From Gaeumannomyces sp. JS-464 (Eukaryota > Ascomycota > Sordariomycetes > Magnaporthales > Magnaporthaceae): 64,000 nt of DNA. Numbering within the stretch: position 1 is the stretch's first letter; every line of letters begins with the position of its first letter. Under the pieces are notes generated by a model. That model made no database searches. It worked only from the letters and a program-made list of their open reading frames with translations, and was not told where the DNA came from. Both the position numbers and the translations under genes were made by a program. The stretch covers positions 5,332,001 through 5,396,000 of the forward strand of contig NGZR01000002.1 in assembly GCA_002197995.1 (NCBI GenBank), read 5' to 3'. This document shows positions 47,281-59,000 of this stretch, in pieces.

Positions 47281-48948
47281 TTATGCCGGAGCCGAGTCTC
47301 TCATCTTTCTGAAGAAATCCATAACGCCTCCAAACACGACCAGCAGGATGCCACCTCCCGGTCCAAGTCGCAGGACCTTGGGGAGGAAACCTAGTTGAGG
47401 GCAGGTCAGCCGACGAGCCCAGACGCGCAATCGCTCCAGAAGAGGAGACGCGGTATGATGGGGATGGGAAGTAGAAGCAGAGTCACATATCAAGAAGACC
47501 CACCTTTGTAAAGGGCGCTGAAGCCCTCCTCCCTCATGACGGTGCCGAGAGCAGGCCAAGCCCAGTTGTACTTGGGCACGACGCCGCTGACCTTGGTTGT
47601 GTTCTGGATACGAGACTTGACGACGTCCCTATTGTCACGCAGGGTTAGCACCTCCCCGCTATCCTAGACTGGCGGAGTAGGGTCGGTAGATTTGCTTCTT
47701 ACATTGGCCTATTAATCGTGAGCAGTTACATCAGCGTCAGGATCATAAAAAGTTAATACGGAGCGGCGGGGTGTAGTATCGAAGAAGACTCACGTATTAA
47801 TTATCGTTCCGACTTCGGAGGTAAAGCTCTACCGTCAGCATGCAGCTCGTGCCGTGGCGGTTGGGACAAGACCTACCGGTTCCGCCGATGCTGCCCGCAA
47901 GGATATCGTTGGCCATCTGGCCCTTCTTGGACTCGGCCTTGGGCAGCAGCTGCCGGACCTGGAAGATGCAGCCAAAGTAGCCGGCGTTCCAGAGGATGTG
48001 GCGCCACAGGGTCGACTCCAGACCGTTGTACAGAGCAAGGACGCCCTCGTTGCGGACAGTCTTCATCAGGACGTCGACCGGGCCGTTGTAGTTGCCGGCT
48101 GAGGCCTTGTCCTGGAGACGGATCTTGATCAGCTCGCTGGCGGGTTGCGACAGCAGTCAGCAAGCGATCTATCCATCACGAGGATCGGTCAGGGCGGCTT
48201 GTCCAGAAACTCACAAGGGCACGACGACAAAGGACTCGGTGGCGCCGGCCGAGGCGCCCGTCAGGACCGACAGGCTCTGGTTCATCTTCTCCTGGCCAAA
48301 CAGGTTGCGGTAGAACTTGCCCCACTCGTCGTTGGCGGCGAACTTGGTGGCGCGCTTGGGGGCCTCCATCAATATCGGGGCGCTGATGCCGCGGTACAGG
48401 CGCGAGACGCCCTCGTTCTTGATGATCTTGCGGAAGCAGTCGAGCGTGCCGTTGTAGGCGTCGGCGCCGCCTCCCGCTCCGGTTTGCAGCTGACTGGGTG
48501 GCAGAAGCAAGCAAGCAGAATGGTCAGCCGGACCATCACATTTATCGGCCACTCCCCCGACGGGCATTTCTAGTTCCAACCATGTCGGCCAGACGGCCAG
48601 ACGGCTTCGAGGGCGGCCGGAGGGGAGTGTGGACTCACATCCTGGTCTTGACCACGTCCAGCGGGTACATCACCAGGATCTGAAAGACGGCGGCAATGGC
48701 GGCGCGTTAGCAGGAGGCGCGGGGGCTCAAGGGCAGCGAGTGGATGCTCTTGCCTCCGAGACTCCGGCCACGGCGCCTGGTGGTGGTGGCGGTGGTTGAA
48801 CAAAGGTCAGCGACGGGCGCAAAACGGGGCGCGCGCGAGGGCCGGAGGTTCCACTTTCGGCGCTCCGATCAAGGCGGCACCGGCGGGGGAGGGGACTCAC
48901 CGGCCGCCGCGAACTGGTAGATGAAAGGGAGCGCTTCTCCGACGACAT
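47281..48948 (-). CDS. mitochondrial 2-oxodicarboxylate carrier, nine exons
   Basis: Exons: 48948-48901, 48776-48754, 48679-48639, 48493-48215, 48136-47877, 47812-47794, 47708-47703, 47628-47504, 47390-47281; about 303 residues. Three carrier signatures appear (ILVMYPLDVVKTR, VVPFELIKIRLQD, NTPMDVVKSRIQN) with the three-fold repeat of the SLC25 family, and motifs such as ISAPILMEAPKRATKF and YNGLESTLWRHILWNAGYFG mark the yeast Odc1/Odc2 2-oxodicarboxylate type. It moves 2-oxoadipate and 2-oxoglutarate across the inner mitochondrial membrane, linking lysine and glutamate metabolism. Every downstream exon is in exact phase. Oddities: a 6-nt exon, a 19-nt exon, a 23-nt exon followed by a GC-AG intron, and one frame break in exon 1 (about 48930: MSSEKRS, then PFIYQFAAAG one base off). 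Confidence 0.88.
47703..47708 (-). other. 6-nt micro-exon of the carrier gene
   Basis: Bases GCCAAT in gene sense, preceded by taatag and followed by gtaaga. Joined to AC| before and |G after they encode Thr-Pro-Met of the carrier signature NTPMDVVKSR. The next intron has a textbook branch site (gtgctaac) and ends acaatag. Confidence 0.85.
48679..48753 (-). other. GC-AG intron of the carrier gene
   Basis: The exon ends GTC TCG GAG and the intron starts gcaaga at 48753, ending tttcag at 48680. It keeps phase 0 between AGVSE and ILVMYPLDVV. No GT donor nearby preserves this join. (Exon 3 begins at 48679.). Confidence 0.78.
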
Positions 48949-49566
48949 TGTGGCGGCCCTGTTTTTCTTGCGAGCAACTGCAGTCGATCGGGCGTGTAGG
49001 GACGCGGCACAGAGATTTTCCTCTCGGCTCGTCTCTCTCGGGATGGCGGTATTTTGCGATGTGACGAATATCGGCCGCCCACCAAAGCCCCCCATCCGCA
49101 AATTATCGCAAAATGGTCGCGTGGGATGCGCGCAATTGACCCGAGCCGAGCGGCAAACTGCAGGTCCCCTGCCCAGACTTGGGATTGGGCCCACTCCCAG
49201 CGGTCTGGTCCCGCCAAATTAATTGCGCTGCGGCTGTAAAACCCTCGATCTGGTTGTCAATCCATCTCATTCACTTGATCTCGTCCCTTTGTGAGCGCCA
49301 GAATTTTGATACCTGTGATGGCTGGGACGGTCTTCCCAGGTTTACGGCTTAACATCACAGAGACACCGCAACTGCACATAACTCAGCTTACTCAAACGCG
49401 TTTATCTAGCGCCTCGTCTCGCTATACCAACGACACTCTGAAGCCTACTGGACGCATGATTCTGTCTCTAAGCATTTAAATATGCCCTGTAGCGCGTCTC
49501 TGGGCATAGCCTTGGGCCCTAAAAACAAGCAATCTAACACTCAAAGCACGTATAACTCCAGCAGGC
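48949..49566. other. intergenic: carrier promoter and OCD 3' region
   Basis: 618 bases without a supported gene. Confidence 0.45.
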
Positions 49567-51370
49567 TTAAAATTCATCCACGTGAGTCCCGACGCCCTTG
49601 TCCTTTGCAAACTGGACAAGGTGCATCCCCACGGCGAGGTCCATAAGACCGAGCCCGACCGACTTGTATATGACGTTGCCGCTCTGCAGCCACACGGCGA
49701 GGTGGTCGTCCTTCTTCTTCCTGTTCTCCGACGCCGTGCTGTGGCTGCTCGACGACCTCTTTTGCAGGAACGGGAGGACCTTGCCCGGGATGCCGCCGCT
49801 GTTCCTATTGTTGGAGTCGGCCGTGGACGACGCCGTCGTGGACGGGGCCGTGCTCTTCCTGCTGGGCGACGACGCCCTGCTTGACGCCCGGCTGGTGGCC
49901 GACCCGAACACGCTCGACAGCGACGGCGTCCCCGGCGTCACGTCCAGCCTGTCGAACTCGAGGCCCGTGGGGCTGCTGGCGCCGCTGCCGAGGCCGTCCT
50001 CGGCCTGCTGCTGCGCCGCCGCCGCCGCCGCCTCCTCGCTCTCCTTGAACTGCGCCTCCTGCAGCATGACGAGCTCGCCGAGCTCCACCAGCTGGTCGGG
50101 CCGGAGCCCCGCGGCGATCAGCTCGCCGGCCTCCTTGAGGGCCCCGTCCAGCGTGTCCACCACGACTACGCCGCCCTCGGTGGCGTGCTTGTGGAAGTGC
50201 GGCCCGGCCGGGTGCCGGCGCACCGCCTGCCGGAGCACATCGAGCGGGATCTCGCGCATGTCCGGCGTGTAGGACCCGATGGCGACCAGCAGCCGGCCCC
50301 GCTTCCTGCCCTCGGTGTTGGTCAGCAGGCTAGCCGGGAACAGCTCGTCGGTGCTCGGGGTGCAGCAGAACAGCACGTCGGCGGCGCGGACCTGCTCCTT
50401 AAGCAGGCGCGCGTACTCGACGTAGCTGGGAGTCAGGACGCCGAACTGGCAGTTCTGCCACCCCTCGCGGGCCTTAACGTCGGCGGGCACGTCCAGGAAG
50501 CGGCGCAGCAAGCCCCGACACGAGTCCGAGTAGCGGTGGCTGATGATGTTGACGCGCTTGACGGTGCGGCCGCGCGCCATCAGGGCCAAACGCACGTGCC
50601 AGTAGGCCTGCAGGCCGGCGCCGAAGACGGTAATGACCTTGACGGTGCTGCGCCGGTGCACGAGGCACAGGCTGGCCAGGGCGGTGCGAAAGGCCGTTAG
50701 CTGCGAGGCGTGCAGGATAGCCACCGGCGCGCCCTGCGGGGAGAATAGGGTGATGGCCCCCGTCGGGCGGATCACGGGCGGCGGCGCCGGCGGGGCCTCG
50801 GCCACCTTGCCCTTGCCATCCGCTGGGCTGCCCGCGATGCTCGGTTGTTGGTCTTGGGACTTGGCGTGTGGTGCGGTGAGTGTTATGACTGAGGCGGGCG
50901 GAGCGGGCGAGAGGGCAGAGTAGCTAGTCAGTGCGTCTGTGCAAGCAGGTGCAGATGCGGATGCGGATGCGGATGCGGATGCAGTGCAGCCCGCCCGTAG
51001 GCCAGGCCGGGCGAGGCGCTACCGCGGTAAGGACCGAACCCCCATCAGGGCGAGGCGGGCTGACAGGCGGGCAGAGGGCAGGGGAGAAACAGAGAGGGTG
51101 TGGACGGGGCGGTTGGCAGGCTGACTAACCCTTGACCCCGAGGCCGGCGGGGCCGCGTGACGGCATGAAGAGGGTCTTTGTGCCGGTGGCTTCGGAGTAG
51201 ATGGCCTGGCGCTCGGGCTGCTCGTCATCCTGGGCGGACCTGTCCTGCGTGCCAACGCTGTACTCGTGCAGGGCTCTTTGGAGGCTGGCGCGGAACGAGT
51301 CGAGCTCGTCCAGTGTAAGGGCCTCGAGCAGACCGCCGATCTGCTCGTCCGTGAGCACGGACAAGGGCAT
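49567..51370 (-). CDS. ornithine cyclodeaminase/mu-crystallin-like dehydrogenase
   Basis: Exons 51370-51130 and 50888-49567 (intron gttagt...ctcag) give 520 residues in exact phase. N-terminus MPLSVLTDEQIGGLLEALTL, then the dinucleotide-binding core GAITLFSPQGAPVAILHASQ, LTAFRTALASLCLVHRRS, and the Rossmann loop VITVFGAGLQAYWHVRLALM, later ADVLFCCTPSTDELFPASLL. These define the OCD/mu-crystallin family (ornithine cyclodeaminase, alanine dehydrogenase, fungal PrnX-like proteins); the substrate is unknown. About 100 residues between the catalytic core and the last helix (SSPTGLEFDRL to ENRKKKDDHLAV) are Ser/Ala/Arg-rich low complexity that ordinary family members of about 330 residues lack; the C-terminus then resumes normally (VIYKSVGLGLMDLAVGMHLV). 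Confidence 0.85.
50951..50982. repeat. hexamer (GATGCG) repeat in OCD intron
   Basis: Four to five tandem GATGCG units in the 241-nt intron of the OCD-like gene. Confidence 0.85.
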
Positions 51371-53343
51371 CGCGACGAGTTGTGTTGTTCCCCTTCTTAT
51401 TCCGTATTTCCCTTTTAATCGCTCCTTGTTTTGGTAAGTTGTATTTTGCTTGGAAATGATTCTTTTGCGGCTGGCTTCTCCCAATAGAGATGTCAATTTC
51501 CCCCTTTCTTTTTCTGTCTTTCTTCTTCGTCTCTTTTCCACGGATGAAAAACGAATAAGTGTCTGCTAGCTGAGCAAGGCGGAGCTAGCCTACAGGGAGA
51601 GCGGCCACTTGCAGGGTGCACCCTCTCTCCATAAGACTCCGATCACCGGCGATATGGCCCTTTTTTATCAACATCTTACTGGACACGCCGCAAAAACGAG
51701 AGGAGCAGAATGGCAATGAGACATAGGCCAGTGCAGCCCACCTCTCTGTATTACATCGCGTGCGCTCAATCAAGTCTCGAGCTCCCATGTCGGACGGATA
51801 TTGAGGCGTCTACGGCTGGTTGATTTCGTTCTGGCTATTTTGGGAGGGTTTGTCTCAAGACAGTTAGGTGACGTCAGTTGCAACAGAGAGAGCCCACAAG
51901 AGAGGAGGGGCTACAGTCATGGCCAAGGAGGGGCAGATGGCGGAGACCGACAGTCGGCGCGCCCGGCCTGCGCGACAACACTGAGCGGGCTTGGCAGTCT
52001 CGCTCTCCATCGCACAGAACCCTGCGAAACGACTCGGGAGCCGAGAGAGCGTGCAAGATTGGTAGGCCAGGAACTCTGCAGATGCCAGATCCAGACCGCC
52101 GTCAGCGGGCAAGGCCTCGGAGGGTCCAGCGGAACGCACCCACCTCCTCTCAGCTTGGCGGCACTGCATCTTAGATCTGATACCACCCGGCAATCTTCCA
52201 CCTTGGCCCCATAGCATCCTGTCAAGCTTAATCGCTCGGGCTAAAAAATAGAGTGCGTGAGAGCAGAGTTTCGACTACTGCGGGCGTCTGCGTCTTTCCC
52301 CCCAAATGTGGATATATCTGAGAGGCACGTTGAACCTTGTTGCTTGATTGACATTGGTTGAGTAAATTGGTTGAGGAAGCGGATTTGAAACTTGGTGAGC
52401 CAAGCTTGGTACGGACCTACGCTTCCAATATTGCCGCCTGTCTGGGACACGCTATCGACGGGGCACCTTCTCCTGTGAACACTCGTGCTGCCGTCTGTGC
52501 CGTCTCGAACGACAGACCCATCCATGCAGGGTGGGCGTGGGGGGGCAAAGCAACACCTGTGTACAAGCGCCCAGGACTCATTGGCCAACATGTTCCCTGA
52601 CATGCTCGGGTTGCCTGACAAGCCGGCAGGAAAGGCAATCACAAAAAGTGAGGCGCACCTAGCGTGTAGCCAAGGCGGGTACCCTTGGTGCTTAGCGCTC
52701 GACTAGCGACAGTGCTTTCCCCGCCCCTCAGCGCCGTCCTCGACCCCACAAGGGCACCAAGTGGGCTGCATGGCTCTGCCTGCCTTGCCAGCCGGCCCTC
52801 ACCGCTCCTCTTATATTGGATGCAGATGGGACTGCCCGCATGGTAGAGGAACTACTCCGGTCCAGCCCATGCACGTGGGCGAGAACGCCCATCGTCCGAG
52901 ATCTCCAGCAAAAAATTGCCTCAGGCGAGAGCTGCGTCAACAGCCAACGCCTTGATTTGACGTGACAGGAGTGGAAGGGTGTGCTCCGCATCTAGTGGGC
53001 TGCAGGTTGCAGGGAAAATAATATCGAACCCGCATCCACCACTCAAGCTATAACCGGAGGGTACAACACGCCGTTAGACCGACCTGTCAACGTAGGTACC
53101 CAGGCATGCACATATGCTTCCAAAGACGATGGTAGCCGGCAGCAGGTCAAGGGGTGGTGGCACGGGTATGCGGTCGATAATTTGGGTATTTCTAAACCAA
53201 CGACAAACGGCCGTCGCCGGCCGCCGTCTCGCTCGTATCCATATCGTACGAACTCGTACGAAGTCAGGTGGTGATGTGACCTAGCCTATGTATGCTTCTT
53301 TTTTGTACTCTCTCGTGCGATGTGATGGGAGCAACCAAGAAAC

Positions 53344-53377
<34 letters not shown>

Positions 53378-53697
53378 GAAGGCAAAGAAGGAGAAGAAAA
53401 AAAAAATCCCGCACGCTTTGATTCGTTTTCGCACAACCGCCGCCACCAGACTCCAGTAGACAAATGCTTGCCATCCCAAGTACTCCCGACACACACGGCC
53501 GATACTTTGTGTACCGGCTCGATGAATAAAACAAAACGAAATGAGAACATGCCGCCAAATACTATGGGTGGGCTCTCAGATGACTTGATATAGTATAACA
53601 CAGAATAAGGAAGACGAAAAGTCAAGGAGTATACGCAGCATCAAAAGCAAAGTGGATGAGTGTGGAAACTCGCCCATCATCATCATCATCATCGACA
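51371..53697. other. 2.3-kb gene-free region
   Basis: Short overlapping frames without domains. It contains the OCD promoter (left), a run of 32 A at 53345-53376, and the carbonic anhydrase 3' side (right). I see no RNA gene or mobile element. Confidence 0.4.
53345..53376. repeat. A32 homopolymer
   Basis: Thirty-two consecutive A on the plus strand, flanked by A-rich DNA (AACC before, CGAAGG after), in the 3' flank of the carbonic anhydrase gene. Confidence 0.95.
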
Positions 53698-54766
53698 TTA
53701 GCGGATGGCCATGGACGCGCTGCTGCCCTTGAAGACCAGCGTGGCGTGCCTGCCCCTGACGACCTCGCCCTCGCCGGTGCCAGAGAGAGCCTTGACGGCG
53801 TTTCCGCAGCCCAAGTCCCTGATCTTGCCCGTCGCGATGTCGTAGATGCAGCCGTGGACCTGCAGGTCGCGGTCGCGAATGGCGTCCTGGACGTTGGGGT
53901 TGGCCATCAGGGTCTTGCAGCCGGCGACGACGTTGAGCTCGGCGATGCGGACGCCGCGGGCCTTCGGGTCCGAGATGGCGCTGAGCTCCTGGGCGTTGGC
54001 CAGCCGGATGGCCTTGAGCGGCGTCAGCCAGGTGTCGAGCACGCCGCCCACGCGCGAGTCGGCCAGCGCGGCGTTGGCGCCACCGCAGAAGGTGTGCCCG
54101 CACAGCACGACGTGCTTGACCTTGAGGTGCATGACGGCGTACTCGATGACGGCCGACGTGTTGATGTCGGTCGCCGAGATGATGTTGGCGATGTTGCGGT
54201 GCACAAAGACATCGCCGGGCTGCAGGCCCAGGATGGTGGTCTCGGGGCAGCGCGAGTCGGAGCAACCTAGCCACACTATCGAGGAGGGGCAGAAGGGAGA
54301 CGTGTCAGCGGCCCACCCAATGAGTCGCTCGCCATGCAGAGGCGGCTGTCCGCTGGCGAGTGTGCGCAAACAGAACCCGCATCTCGGAGGTTGTTGGGGG
54401 AGGTGCCGTCTGCCGATCTGGGGTGCACCATGGAGGCCGGCAAAGAGAAAGCCCCTCCTCGACCACAACTTGATACAAAACGGACACACCGAAGGGAAAG
54501 AAAATGCATGGAAAGAAAAAGAAGACTTACAGATCTGAGGCCACTGGCCGCTGGCCAGCTTGGGGAAGAAGTTCGGGTTCTGGTGGGCCTTGTAGCCCGC
54601 CCAGGCCGAGTTCGAGCTCATCGAATACTGGAAGACATCCTCTGCAAGTCGGAGAAACCCCCAAAGTCAGTGCGTGGCCAGCGGATGGTGTGACGAACCC
54701 CCGGGAATCTGCTTCCATGGGGCTGTCTCGGGGCTTGGGGTTCATGCACTTACGGTTGTTTGCCAT
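53698..54766 (-). CDS. beta-class carbonic anhydrase
   Basis: Exons 54766-54754 (13 nt), 54641-54531 and 54275-53698 join exactly in phase: 233 residues. The splices give MANNQDVFQYSMSSNSAWA, then LASGQWPQI to LWLGCSDSRCPETTILG. Zinc ligands are Cys in CSDSR, His and Cys in CGHTFCGG; Asp and Arg of CSDSR complete the active site, and NIANIISATDINTSAVIEYA is the family dimer region. It interconverts carbon dioxide and bicarbonate, and in yeast (Nce103) is needed for growth in air. The loop CGHTFCGG has Phe where many relatives have a small residue. Length and ends are normal. The tiny first exon encodes only MANN plus one base. Confidence 0.92.
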
Positions 54767-57700
54767 TGTATGGGATACTGAGATTTGCTGGTCGGAATGA
54801 ACTTGAAGCAAGCCAGAAAAAATAATGCGAAGAGAAAAGAAAAAAAAACACCAAAGAGGCGCTGCGACAGTTACGGAAGCCGAGTCCAGGAGACGAGCGG
54901 GATATTATATGCCTCCCGTAGGTAGAGAAATATATCTCTCCCTCTATCGCTTCCAAGCAGCCAGCCCTTCAGCTTGCGTCAAAACAACGCTGCCTTCTGG
55001 GAGGACCCAAGACGGTTGCGGAGTTAGCTCGGACGAGGGTCTGTCGCGTTGTCTCATTGACATGGGCAGCTTGTACTTACCCAGGAGGGCAGGTATGCAA
55101 CCTTCCCAGACAGTCGAACAGCAGACCTGATGCCCGAGGTGACCTGACAGTGCCCTGACCAACGTGACCCGGTGAGATTGGATCTTCCGACCGACCGAAG
55201 GGGGCCAAGAACTGGGGTAAAAAGGAGTCCGTCTTGTCTTGCGGGCGCGTTTCCGGATTTGGAAACGGAAACCACTCGACTTGCTGTCGGAAGGACGCTG
55301 GATGGCCGGATCGTTGCGCGGGGAGGTCTCGAGAGGGAGAGCAGAGCCCGGAGGAAGGGAGAGGGAAATTATTATGGGGGGTATACAAGAAGAAAAACAC
55401 CCGATAAGAAAAATAAAATGGGCGAAAAAAAATTACCAGCCCGGAGATGCAGCTTTGGCGGCAGCTAAGGGTTGCAGATACCAACGACTTTAGGGTTGGA
55501 CCCTTTCCGCCCAACGCTTTTCACTTGGTGAGAGGGCCGGTTGAGGAGCTGGGGAGGCTGACAAGGTTGGCTTCACAAAACGTCGTTTTAGGGTATCGAC
55601 GGCTGACTGACTTTGGACGCGGAAGCAAAGACAATATGACTTGTATTCCAGGCAACAAAATACTCGAGACGAAAAAGAGCAGCTGAGGCAAACCCCCAGC
55701 CGTGGGGAGCGGGAGACGAGGCATGTTATAGTTATGGATAGCGACATACCCACGGCGGGGACCCAGCCTAGCCCAAGCCCGGGCTTCCTCTGGCAGCCGC
55801 CAAGCAAGGTCCCTTGGAGCTTGGGGGAGACCAGATGGGAGATAGACAGGGGTGTGCGCGAGCGCGAGCGGCACTACCGCCGACTCTGCGTAACTGCAGC
55901 CGGCCAGAGATAGGAAGCCAAGGATGCGTATCATCGACGCACCCCCGTCCGCCGAGGAAGGGGAGAGCGGGAGAGGGCGGCTTGTCTACAAACGTGTCCG
56001 GGAACGCCTTGGTGGGAACCGCTCGGCTTTGCCTCAATGGGGGATGAAACAGGGGACGCCGCCGGCGAGCTGGAGAGGCAGATCCAGCATTCGCAAAAAA
56101 GCGCACCGCGGTGCATAGGGGGAAAGCACACGCGGAAATGGCAGGATTGCCATCGCAGTTTCTTGCGGCAAAGGGAAAACCGCCATCTGGATCAGGGTGG
56201 CATGGGGATGGGGAATGGGGATGGGGGTGGGCATCGTGTCGGGGGCTCTCTGGCGAAGGCAACTCTCTGCTTGCTTGGACTTTGACGAAGCCCACAGACA
56301 TGGGCCAAGGGTGTGGAATTGCTTCAAAACACTTGCGGCCCCCTGTCCACCCCACCCCTCGAGCCGGGGGCGCTCCAGAGAGAGAAAGCGGTCAAGTGGG
56401 AAAACGGCGGATGGGTAATTCGGGATGGAGCATGACGCCGCGCATGCTGATTGCTGATGCTGATTGTTGAGGAGGGCCCCTCCTTCCCCCAGGCTCTGGC
56501 CAGCGTGCCCTGCCCGCCCTCGCCTCGCCTCGCCGTCCCTCCTCCACCATCCACCTCGGCATCTGTGTTAAAACCTCGCCCCTTCACCTTATCAGCTACC
56601 ACCAGCCCATGCCCGCATGCATGCATGCATGCACCCAGCTGCCGTCAGAGGTTCGGGAGCACGAGGGGGCTCGCCGTCGCACAGCCCAGGTCGGGGAACC
56701 ATCGAGCCCGACTTGGCACCCCCGACTTGAGGCCGGGCAGAAAAGGAAGGAAGAAGAAAAGGGGGCGAAAACGAAAAATGCATATAATTGTTAAAGAAAC
56801 GGTGCCGACGAAGGGTTCAGGGTCTGACTTTTGAATCATGGACTGTTTTGTCCTCGTTGCGATTCCCGCCTCGAAGGATGCGGCCCAATCCAACTTTCCC
56901 ATGTTTGTCTCCCCCCCAGCCAGCCTTCTCAACCTTCCATCTCGTTTGTGCGAGCGAGCCCTGCCAAGCCCCGGACGGACTCAGCTCAGAATATCTCTCC
57001 GGGAAAACAGCTCAACTGAATTCAGCTGGTGCGCGTGCCTGTGTGTGTGCGCGTCCAGCACCCGAACCAGCACCCCGACACCGGGCGCCTGCTTGCCATG
57101 GCTCGTGTCACTGCGCAAAAGACCCGACAAACCCGCCGCGACAACGAAAATCATATTGATCACCAGATGAGATGGATATGTATGGATTCTGTTCTGGGGA
57201 TGCCCGGCTGGATCATCAGCTGCCCTGGTCAGCCGAGGGCCCTCATGTCTGCCCACCCGTCTATGTCTTCCCAAGGGAGGTAATGATCGTATTGACCTTC
57301 TGCGCTCGACTAGACGAGCATGCTCATCTTACTGTGCTCCACGCAGGGCGATCTTTCACTTGTGTTGCACATCCGACGACAGCTCTGAATACCATTGCAT
57401 ACATGTGTCCGCGCACGCCGTCACGACCCGTCATTGGCCCCGTCCTAGGCCCGTTTCTCGCGCTTGGCAGCGTGGCTCTTGGCAGTGTTTGATACCATTC
57501 CCCGGACGAGATTCAGTGCTACGAGCTGCCGGGCCAAGCCACAGGGGCTCGAGCGGACGGTATCACATTGGGGCAAACAAAAAAAAACGAGGGATAGCTC
57601 GCTCAGAGACGGAACAGAGGGCCCGGAGACGGCGCGGGCAGCAAGCAAGTGTTGAAAGTACCATTGCGCAATAACCTTTTGTGCCAGTCCGGGACGCCGC

Positions 57701-57771
57701 CGAAAATGCAAATGGAAAACCCTCACGCCGTTCCAGAGACCAAGAATCAATCATCATCACAAGCAGCTGCT
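54767..57771. other. 3.0-kb gene-free region
   Basis: Carbonic anhydrase promoter at the left, 3' flank of eL8 at the right. Short frames on both strands have no domain. An 18-base self-complementary GCAT repeat (56615-56632) and TAGGG/GGGGATGGGG-type G-rich DNA (56195-56235) are the only structure noticed. Confidence 0.4.
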
Positions 57772-59000
57772 TTAGACCTTGATGGCCGACTCGAGCGCCT
57801 TCCTCTTCTTCTCGGTGCGCTGCTGGGCCTTGAAGCCCATGATGCCACCACCCCACTTCTTGCGCGACTCCTCCGACTTCTCCAGGTAGCCCTCCTTGAT
57901 GGCAGAGATGAGCTTGGACAGCTCGCTCTTATCCTCAGACCGGACCTCGGTGATGGCGAGGACGGCAGCAGTCTGGCGCGGTGACAGTCAGCAAAATGTG
58001 CCGCACGACCAAGCGGGCGAAATTTGTGATCAAAACCAACCTTCTTGTGAACGACAGTGCCGAGCCTGGCCTTGCCCTTGATGATGGCGTACGGGACACC
58101 CATCTTGCGGCAGAGAGCGGGCAGGAAAACGACGAGCTCCACGGGGTCGACGTCGTTAGGGATCAGGACCAGCGAAGCCTTCTTGTTCTCGATCAGGCCG
58201 ACAACGTGGTTCAGGCCGTACTTGACAGTGTAGGGCTTCTTGCTGACGTCCTCCTTCTTCTTGCCCTCCTTGACGGCGGTAGCCTCCTTGAGCAGACGCT
58301 CCTTCTTCTCGGCCTTGGTCTCGGGGCGGTACTTGTTGAGGAGCTTGAAGGCCTGGGCAGCAGTGTTCTTGTCCAGAACGTGCTGGAACTGGGCGAGCGC
58401 CGGCGGGACCTTCAGGCGGAGGCTGAGGATCTTCTTCTGGCGCTGAAGACGGACATACTCGGGCCACTTGACCATGCGCGACAGGTTGCGCCTGGGCTGG
58501 ATGTCCTGGCCGATGCCGAAGTTGCGGCTGCGCTTCTCAAGGAGAGGGTTCTGGAGAGAGGGGCGGTCGGAGAGGCCAGCTGGTAAGTATGTCGACGCGG
58601 GGGCAAGCAATACACCAGGCTCACGAAGCTGTAGGGGAAACGAGGGCATGTAGACGTTCGCACGTACCTTGGGGGTCTTCTTGCTGGCCTTTCCCGAAGA
58701 GAAAGGGGCCGGCGCCACCTTCTTACCGGTCTTAGGAGGCTATCATTGAGGAAAGAAGACATCAGTAAATGGATTCCATTGACTGTGGTCTTCCTTGATC
58801 TCTAAAGAGCCCGCGGGACGGCATTTCTGCACATCGTCGCAGGGCTCAAGCCAAGTCTTCACCAGCGTCCGAAGACAGCTGGCGGAAAACAGCGAGCGCT
58901 GCCCGACCGAAGCCGAGAGCTTATGCTCGTGTTGCTGCTCGACGCAGCGCGCATTGAGCGCAAGCGAAGCGATAGGCAGCGGCAATCAGCTTCTTACCAT
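57772..59000 (-). CDS. rpl8: 60S ribosomal protein eL8 (L7Ae family)
   Basis: Exons 59000-58998 (the start codon only), 58739-58668, 58550-58041 and 57972-57772 give 261 residues in perfect phase. [94 protein letters not shown] and [20 protein letters not shown] are hallmark eL8 sequence, with the L7Ae kink-turn-binding region [20 protein letters not shown]. It is an essential protein of the large subunit. The last intron uses donor gttggt. No frame break. Just upstream, on the gene side of the divergent Ctu1 gene, is a telobox-like element. Confidence 0.95.
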
